From assembly GCA_017517385.1 (NCBI GenBank), contig JAFWZG010000013.1:1-36003 (forward strand): a DNA stretch of 36,003 nt, in the 5' to 3' direction. Each line of letters begins with the position of its first letter. Within the stretch, counting starts at the first letter, position 1. Both the position numbers and the translations under genes were made by a program. The notes under the pieces are model-generated. The model was not told the DNA's origin, made no database searches, and was given only the letters and a program-made list of their open reading frames with translations. This stretch comes from Akkermansia sp. (GTDB taxonomy: Bacteria > Verrucomicrobiota > Verrucomicrobiia > Verrucomicrobiales > Akkermansiaceae). Below, one piece after another: positions 31,523 to 36,003 of the stretch.

Positions 31523-32458
31523 ATGACTGCGTTCCAAATCTCCCTGTTTTGTACGGCTACTGCCGTGATGATGTCATCTGCCTATGCTTCAGAAGGCTGG
31601 ATGACGGATCTTCCCGCAGCGTTACAGCGCGCGAAGCAAGAAAACAAGCTGGTACTGGTGGAGTTTACAGGCTCGGACTGGTGCACAGCATGCTTGGCGC
31701 TGAAACGCAATGTACTGGATAAACCCGAGTTCCGCGAATGGGCCGGCGAGCACTTCATCTTTGTGGAGATAGACCTGCCCCAAAGCCCTGATTTTCCGGC
31801 TGAACAGAGAGCTCAAAACGAAGCCATTGCCGAGCACTATCAGGTAGGAGGCTTTCCCACCATCCTTATTCTTAACCCACTGGGGAATGTTATCGGAGGC
31901 TTCCACGGAAACGTCAGAGGAATCAAAGAAGCCGTTATTCCATTAGAACATGCGCTGAAAGCGGACGAGCTCTATCATCAGGCTGCGCGGCTCAGTGGCA
32001 CCGAACGAGCTCGGGTTCTCTACCAAATCTATAGCAACTTCCCAGAAGGCAAAGGATTCGATACACCAAGGCGAGAGCTGCGTGATACCATCATACAGGC
32101 TGATCCGGAGAACGTGACCGGCATTCATCACGAAGCCGCAGTTCAGGAACAAGCTCAACGCTTTTTCCGCGAGCGTGAAGCCCTGCCCATTATGAGCCCT
32201 GCCCTCGGCGAGTTACTGGAACGCCAATTAGCCGAAGCCCTGCCAGAGAATCGTCCTGCAGTCATGCTGGAGCGGTGCCAGTATGCTATGTGCACAGCAG
32301 AAACGGTGGATGACATCACAGCAGTAAAACGAATGTTTGAAGAAGTCATCCCCTTGCTTCCTGCCACCGAAGCGGCAGATATACGGCACTATGTGGACAC
32401 CTACTTCAGCAATCCTGCGGCCCTGCTGCAGATGCTTAAGGCCAGCCGCCCTCGCTAA
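31523..32458 (+). CDS. Secreted thioredoxin-like protein with C-terminal helical domain
   Basis: A 311-residue exported protein. Residues 1-23 are a signal peptide (cleavage near YAS). The thioredoxin domain spans about 28-150 and has the redox pair C54-x2-C57 in WCTAC, a cis-proline at P112 (GGFPT) and the glycine-rich strand near 115-125, like the DsbD C-terminal or thioredoxin_7 type. It probably reduces disulfides or carries electrons in the periplasm. After 150 comes a helical region of about 160 residues without known motifs. It is followed 23 bp later by two membrane protein paralogues in the same direction, which may be its partners. Confidence 0.85.
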   Translation: MTAFQISLFCTATAVMMSSAYASEGWMTDLPAALQRAKQENKLVLVEFTGSDWCTACLALKRNVLDKPEFREWAGEHFIFVEIDLPQSPDFPAEQRAQNEAIAEHYQVGGFPTILILNPLGNVIGGFHGNVRGIKEAVIPLEHALKADELYHQAARLSGTERARVLYQIYSNFPEGKGFDTPRRELRDTIIQADPENVTGIHHEAAVQEQAQRFFREREALPIMSPALGELLERQLAEALPENRPAVMLERCQYAMCTAETVDDITAVKRMFEEVIPLLPATEAADIRHYVDTYFSNPAALLQMLKASRPR

Positions 32459-32481
32459 TCCCTCCGATTTACCTCAATCGT

Positions 32482-33296
32482 ATGTCTCGCCAGCGTCTCT
32501 ACTACATCATCATGCCCGTGGTATTCATCGGTCTTTGGCTGATGCTCCTTCAGCATAGTTATCGTAAATCAGTGAAGAACGAATGGAACCAAATTGCAGC
32601 CCCATGGGTCGGCCCCATGCCGGATGATGCGGATGCGAACAAAATCAACGGCACCCCCTATACTTCATTTTCGATAATCCTGAGCGGAGAGAACAGATTT
32701 TACAAAAGCTCTCCATGGTTCCAATCACTGCCGACGAGCTGCGGCATAATGAGTTCCGTATCTGGCCGGGAGTCCGGCAAGTTTACCGAACCCAAGCACC
32801 CATCACAGAAGAAGACAAGAGAGAAAGCGGATATTACGACCGTTCTTATCCTGTACTTATCAGCCTCATTAATGGTGAATGTATTTACTACCATGAAGAC
32901 TGTAGTTCTTTTGCAACAGATAAAGACTCGCCCGTTCTCTCCACACCAAACTATCCTGAATACGTTGGAGCCTCCTACGACCTCGATATCATCACTCTCC
33001 TGATAAGCTCATTCTACATTACCATACTTACCCCCATACTCTGCATAGCCCCCCGCCTGTGGTTCACTCGAGGGAAACGTACGCCCTTCAGCCCTGCGAC
33101 ACTGATTCTGTGCCTAGTGCTGCCGATAGCGCTCTGTGCTTTGGCAATCGATTTGTCTCGAATCTACCCCGAAGGACTGCTAATGGTACCGCAGACATTC
33201 CGCGCATGTACCCCCTGCGCCATATGGGTACTGACGCTTTACGGCATATCGACAATAATCATCTATCTTTCCCGGCTCATACGGAAAAAAGCATGA
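32482..33296 (+). pseudogene. Frameshifted membrane protein gene, paralogue of the next gene
   Basis: Two overlapping frames encode parts of one protein. The first (from 32482) gives a membrane helix near residues 7-24 and then APWVGP; the second, one nucleotide back, continues from about 32658 (YFIFDNPERREQIL) through two or three hydrophobic segments to the stop at 33296. Together they match the neighbour at 33293 in order: an N-terminal helix, an AAPW-(V/L)-G motif, a PY-(x)-Y(I/F) strand, YPEYV/YTEYL, then C-terminal membrane helices. The break falls in or just after the C5 run at 32654-32658, so one missing nucleotide would restore about 271 residues. Whether it is a real mutation or a sequencing error cannot be told. 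Function unknown. Confidence 0.8.
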
Positions 33297-34078
33297 AAAG
33301 TGCCTTTCTTTACACCATTTTGATGCCTCTGGTTTACGCGTTGTTAATCTGGTGGGGGTATCAGCTTTTTCTGAATCCGCAATATCAGTGGGAGAAGGAA
33401 GCAGCCCCCTGGCTGGGAGAAGCGCCGCCCGGCATGACGATCAGGAAGGTAAACATCCCGGATGAAGCCCCCTACAACGTCTATATCCTTCCCGCAACGG
33501 ATGAAATGATTGAACGCTTCCGCAAGGCTTTTCCTGCCGGAGATAAAGGAACAACATACATCGCCGAATTTCCGGAGTGGAACCGCGGAGGGCTCAATGG
33601 TGGCATGCCATTCCTTACTCCAAGCATACGAAAAACTAGGAGAGGAACTCTGGAAATCATCATTTCAAACCCCGGTGACATCGGAGACACTACATCCGCC
33701 CCCGTTATCACACCGCCGTACACCGAATATCTGAGCCGGCATCCACATTTAGAACTTGTCTGTGGTTTACTGCTAGGCATTGGCTCATACCTATTTCCCT
33801 CACTCTTCTGCAGCATCGGGTACCTGTGGATTCAGCGCCGACGTGTACTAAGCTTTTATACGGCATACATCTGCCTCGTGCTGCCACTAGTAAGCAGCGG
33901 TATCTTCTACATGGCAGGAATCCTGATTTTCGGTGGTTATGATGGCATCATGAGCATGTTCGGCGCCGCTATATACGGGATGAGCAATGCCATATGCAGC
34001 ATTGGCCTGATAGGTATCACCGCGGTGATTCGCCTGCTGTGGAGAAGTCTCACTTCAGCACCTGCGCCGTCGTCTTAA
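33293..34078 (+). CDS. Membrane protein of unknown function, intact paralogue of the upstream gene
   Basis: A 261-residue protein I do not recognise. It has an N-terminal membrane helix (about 5-24), an extracytoplasmic region of about 130 residues with AAPWLG at 36-41 and several Tyr/Pro-rich strands, and then three hydrophobic segments from about 155 to 250. Its start overlaps the stop of the upstream paralogue (ATGA), so the pair are tandem duplicates under coupled translation. The start at 33293 was chosen over a longer frame from 33059, which lies inside the upstream gene. It follows the thioredoxin-like gene in an apparent operon, and overlaps the 3' end of rnhC on the other strand by 29 bp. 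Confidence 0.78.
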   Translation: MKSAFLYTILMPLVYALLIWWGYQLFLNPQYQWEKEAAPWLGEAPPGMTIRKVNIPDEAPYNVYILPATDEMIERFRKAFPAGDKGTTYIAEFPEWNRGGLNGGMPFLTPSIRKTRRGTLEIIISNPGDIGDTTSAPVITPPYTEYLSRHPHLELVCGLLLGIGSYLFPSLFCSIGYLWIQRRRVLSFYTAYICLVLPLVSSGIFYMAGILIFGGYDGIMSMFGAAIYGMSNAICSIGLIGITAVIRLLWRSLTSAPAPSS

Positions 34079-34994
34079 AGTGCAGCTTGGCTACATCCCC
34101 TAGGCGCGTTTCGCCATGAGTGGCCACAAATGCGCGGGCTGCTTTGGTAACGTGAGGAGAGCAACCAAGTGGTAAATCACAACCACTGGCAGCAGCAGCC
34201 TCACGCATCCACTTCACAAATCGGGCGCGTGCGAGGATAGACGCAGCCGCTACAGCCACATCACTCTCACCCTTTGTGCGCTGATCCAGATGCACGGGTA
34301 CATTTCGCTTCTTCAATGCAGTCTTGAGTACCCATTCGTTCGCAAATTGGTCACTAAGTGCACGCGGACAGGAAGGAACTTTCTCATGTAGAGCAGCTAT
34401 AACGCGCGCATGCCCCCACGCAAGAAGTCGGTTCAAATTTCCGAACTCAGCATAAAGCTCATTATACCTCTTGGGGCCAATACAAACCACCTCATACGCC
34501 ACTCCGGGGAGAGCCATCACCTTCGCAGCAATGGAGGCAATCTTGCGATCATCCGGTATGGCCTTACTGTCTTGGCAGCCCAGCTTAACTAAAGCCTCTG
34601 CCGTATTTTCATCAGAATACACACCTGCTATAACCAATGGGCCAAAATAATCCCCCTTACCACTCTCATCCACGCCAAAATGGGGTGAGATATCGAGCGA
34701 GGACTTCATGCTCTTCTGCGCTTTTGCCTCAGGGGTGGCAGGCTTACCGGTCACCGCTGAAATGCCGGAGGCCGGGTCTATGAGCATCACAAACTCCATA
34801 AACTCATCCGCCCCGCTACCCTGCACCAACAGTTTTCCTTTCTTGGGATAATACGCCACATTCACGCGGGGCCCCTCAAAACAGAAATCCGCATAATCCC
34901 GTGAACTTTCCTCATAACCTGCGCGCTCCTGCAGTTTTTTGCGAAGCGCTCTCGCCTCTGTCGGGCTCAGCTGAACGGTGTGTTGATTCGCCAT
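34050..34994 (-). CDS. rnhC: Ribonuclease HIII
   Basis: A 314-residue nuclease that removes RNA from RNA-DNA hybrids and single ribonucleotides. The N-terminal 90 residues are the TBP-like substrate-binding domain typical of RNase HIII (DUF3378), followed by the catalytic domain. The core motif GVDESGKGDYFGP is at 107-119 with catalytic D109 and E110; D215 (SDQF) is the third acid, and E243/D245 in KGESD complete the site. The start is set at 34994 (MANQHT), since upstream in-frame codons lie before the promoter. It is a single leftward gene diverging from HU and converges with the membrane paralogue, with which its 3' end overlaps. Confidence 0.94.
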   Translation of the reverse strand: MANQHTVQLSPTEARALRKKLQERAGYEESSRDYADFCFEGPRVNVAYYPKKGKLLVQGSGADEFMEFVMLIDPASGISAVTGKPATPEAKAQKSMKSSLDISPHFGVDESGKGDYFGPLVIAGVYSDENTAEALVKLGCQDSKAIPDDRKIASIAAKVMALPGVAYEVVCIGPKRYNELYAEFGNLNRLLAWGHARVIAALHEKVPSCPRALSDQFANEWVLKTALKKRNVPVHLDQRTKGESDVAVAAASILARARFVKWMREAAAASGCDLPLGCSPHVTKAARAFVATHGETRLGDVAKLHFKTTAQVLK

Positions 34995-35003
34995 ATCACA
35001 CTT

Positions 35004-35032
35004 AAAATGCCCTCTATCGGAGCTTTCGTCAA
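35004..35032 (-). promoter_or_regulatory. Promoter of rnhC
   Basis: On the minus strand TTGACG (plus 35027-35032), 17-nt spacer, weak CATTTT (35004-35009), then 9 nt to the ATG. Confidence 0.55.
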
Positions 35033-35067
35033 CCAAAAACGGCAACAAATCTTCTTTTTGTCCCTTG

Positions 35068-35095
35068 TTGACGCAAAAAAAACACAGAACATGCT
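35068..35095 (+). promoter_or_regulatory. Possible promoter of the HU gene
   Basis: TTGACG at 35068-35073, 16-nt spacer, CATGCT at 35090-35095. A second -10-like TATAGT is at 35127-35132 without a clear -35. Both would give leaders of tens of nt, unlike most genes here. The hexamers are embedded in an A/T-tract inverted repeat (35072-35081 with 35095-35104). Confidence 0.35.
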
Positions 35096-35164
35096 TTTTT
35101 TGCGTGCACATGAGAAAAAAATACGATATAGTCACTCCGGCTTCTTCAACAAAGCAGAAAACTT

Positions 35165-35473
35165 ATGGCTAATACGATTACAAAACGAGAGCTTGTTAAC
35201 AAGATCTGCGCCGAGACCCGCAGCAACCTTACGCAGAATGATGTCCTCGAGGTTATCCAGAAGACCGTTGATCTCATCATCGAGTCCTTGGGTAAGGGGG
35301 ACCGTGTCGTTCTCCGTAACTTTGGCACCTTCTCCGTGAAGGAGGTTAAGGCCAAGATTGGTCGTAACCCCAAGGATCCCGGCAAGGACGTGCCGATTCC
35401 TGCCCGTTCCGTAGTTAAGTTCAAGGTTGGCAAGACCCTCAAGGAGGCTGCCGCCAAAGTTGAGGCTGAGTAA
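35165..35473 (+). CDS. HU/IHF-family DNA-binding protein
   Basis: A 102-residue nucleoid protein. It shows the family layout: N-terminal helices (TKRELVNKICAETRSNLTQNDV), the beta core with RNFGTFSVKEVKAKIGRNPKDPG, and the arm ending in VPIPARSVVKFKVGKTLKEA. The proline in the arm and the GRNPK motif are those that bend DNA in HU and IHF. It is slightly longer than HU (90), with an Ala/Glu/Lys tail. Whether it is HU or one IHF subunit cannot be decided; no partner gene is adjacent. A strong terminator follows 50 bp downstream. Confidence 0.95.
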   Translation: MANTITKRELVNKICAETRSNLTQNDVLEVIQKTVDLIIESLGKGDRVVLRNFGTFSVKEVKAKIGRNPKDPGKDVPIPARSVVKFKVGKTLKEAAAKVEAE

Positions 35474-35523
35474 TTACAGGCACTAGCCTAATAATTCATC
35501 AGACCTACCTTCTAAACACTTCT

Positions 35524-35566
35524 GCAAGCCGCATCCGGAATGACCGGATGCGGCTTGCAACTTTTT
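35524..35566 (+). terminator. Rho-independent terminator after the HU gene
   Basis: A perfect 15-bp stem (35524-35538 with 35544-35558) around a 5-nt loop, followed within 4 nt by five T residues. Confidence 0.93.
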
Positions 35567-35617
35567 ATATCCACCCATGCCTGATTCAGTTTTTTTCACT
35601 TTATTTAACTTTTATGC

Positions 35618-35646
35618 TTGACAAAGCCGCCGGGCTCGTGTAGCAT
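35618..35646 (+). promoter_or_regulatory. Promoter of the tRNA-Lys/tRNA-Glu unit
   Basis: Perfect TTGACA at 35618-35623, 17-nt spacer, TAGCAT at 35641-35646, ending 27 nt before the mature tRNA-Lys, with an AT-rich stretch upstream that may act as an UP element. Confidence 0.85.
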
Positions 35647-35673
35647 AGCCGCGCTGCAACTGTAGCAAACAGT

Positions 35674-35746
35674 GCGCGGATAGCTCAGTCGGTAGAGCAG
35701 TAGACTTTTAATCTATTGGTCCCGGGTTCGAGTCCCGGTCCGCGTA
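35674..35746 (+). tRNA. tRNA-Lys (anticodon TTT)
   Basis: A 73-nt cloverleaf. The acceptor stem pairs GCGCGGA with TCCGCGT (one G-U), the D-arm has AGCTCAGTCGGTAGAGC, the anticodon loop CTTTTAA holds TTT (reads AAA/AAG), and the T-arm has CCGGGTTCGAGTCCCGG. The 3' CCA is not encoded. It is followed 8 nt later by tRNA-Glu in the same transcript. Confidence 0.95.
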
Positions 35747-35754
35747 CTTCACAA

Positions 35755-35826
35755 GTCCCCATCGTCTAGGGGTTAGGACATATGATTCTCAGTCATAGAA
35801 CCGCGGTTCGAATCCGCGTGGGGATG
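35755..35826 (+). tRNA. tRNA-Glu (anticodon CTC)
   Basis: A 72-nt cloverleaf. The acceptor stem pairs GTCCCCA with TGGGGAT (one G-U), the D-arm region reads TCGTCTAGGGGTTAGGAC as in Glu tRNAs, the anticodon loop TTCTCAG holds CTC (reads GAG), and the T-arm has GCGGTTCGAATCCGC. CCA is not encoded. A CTC isoacceptor supplements the usual TTC one, so another tRNA-Glu should exist in the genome. Confidence 0.93.
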
Positions 35827-35832
35827 TAAGAG

Positions 35833-35864
35833 AAAGCTTCCGGTGAACCCGGGAGCTTTTCTTT
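35833..35864 (+). terminator. Rho-independent terminator after the tRNA pair
   Basis: An 11-bp stem (AAAGCTTCCGG at 35833-35843 with CCGGGAGCTTT at 35849-35859, one T-G pair) followed by TTTTCTTT. The right repeat copy begins at its T-tract. Confidence 0.88.
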
Positions 35865-36003
35865 GTACGACCGACGCGATATGCGCACTGCGGTGAAAGT
35901 CCGCGTGGAGCCGCGATGATGCGGAATCCCAGACCTGAAGAACAACTGCGGGGAGGTAACGAACCGTGGGAAAGGAAGTTCGAGGGGAAATCCCGACTGT
36001 ACG
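35864..36003 (+). mobile_element. Right copy of 140-nt repeat, probable 5' end of a group II intron
   Basis: The reverse complement of 1-140 (136 of 140 identical). It begins TGTACGACC right at the end of the terminator T-tract and is in the same direction as the transcript that terminator ends. The GCGG-TGAAAGT-CCGC stem-loop at 35891-35905 is like the conserved start of domain I in bacterial group II introns, and a GGGGAAATCCC hairpin follows near the end. The window stops inside the element, so the intron-encoded protein and the 3' end are not seen. Confidence 0.6.

Noticed and set aside
32640..32720. Programmed -1 frameshift between the two frames of the first membrane paralogue
   Set aside because: There is no canonical slippery heptamer with a downstream stem or internal SD; a one-nucleotide loss in the C5 run is simpler. 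It cannot be excluded.
2700..36003. Sigma-54 (-24/-12) promoters for the encoded RpoN
   Set aside because: Reading by eye found no convincing GG-N10-GC element with flanking consensus in the gaps between genes.

Overview
This 36-kb window is ordinary chromosomal DNA of a member of the Planctomycetes-Verrucomicrobia-Chlamydiae superphylum, most likely a Verrucomicrobiota bacterium related to the Akkermansia group. The best taxonomic clue is the 129-residue protein at 30006-30395, which fits the Minf_1886 family, known mainly from Planctomycetes and Verrucomicrobia. The GspG-like pseudopilin, the many small secreted proteins of unknown function and the secreted thioredoxin-like protein fit the same assignment. 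Species cannot be read from the sequence.

Layout. 1-140 and 35864-36003 are inverted copies of one 140-nt repeat that looks like the 5' end of a group II intron; each copy begins just after a Rho-independent terminator. Between them: an MBL-fold hydrolase diverging from recN and rpoN (217-4095); a metal ABC transporter operon with an extra small membrane protein (4167-7049); a pseudopilin and a DAHP synthase (7095-8850); an orphan peptide-transporter ATPase and a secreted protein (8985-10605); a leftward cluster of secreted protein, cysteine desulfurase and comEC (14357-10607); a divergent hydrolase/secreted-protein pair (14498-16499); a tiny His-rich lipoprotein (16661-16840); a leftward U32 protease-like gene with an NhaC-type antiporter (20663-16921); a transglutaminase-like lipoprotein (20719-21825); a cysS-queF-queC operon for cysteinyl-tRNA and 7-deazaguanine (queuosine) synthesis (21958-24446); an L,D-transpeptidase (24466-25284); a 376-bp gene-poor stretch with a possible structured RNA; a phosphohexomutase (25661-27604); two secreted or lipoprotein genes; aroD; the Minf_1886 gene with an agmatine deiminase; a thioredoxin-like protein followed by two tandem membrane paralogues, the first frameshifted; rnhC (RNase HIII); HU; and tRNA-Lys and tRNA-Glu.

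The most unusual property is gene expression architecture. For about fourteen transcription units a sigma70-like promoter (TTGACN, 16-19 nt spacer, TATAAT-like) ends only 6-13 nt before the start codon, so predicted mRNAs have leaders of about 0-6 nt. Genes inside operons also mostly lack a Shine-Dalgarno sequence. Several starts were moved downstream of the longest reading frame for this reason; in three cases the upstream TTG that could be taken as a start codon is itself the start of the -35 hexamer.

Other points worth checking are a ComEC whose C-terminal metallo-beta-lactamase-like domain has lost its metal motifs, an alpha/beta hydrolase with Asp instead of Ser at the nucleophile position, His-rich metal-handling proteins, and interleaved divergent promoters. 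No CRISPR array, prophage or insertion sequence with a transposase was seen.
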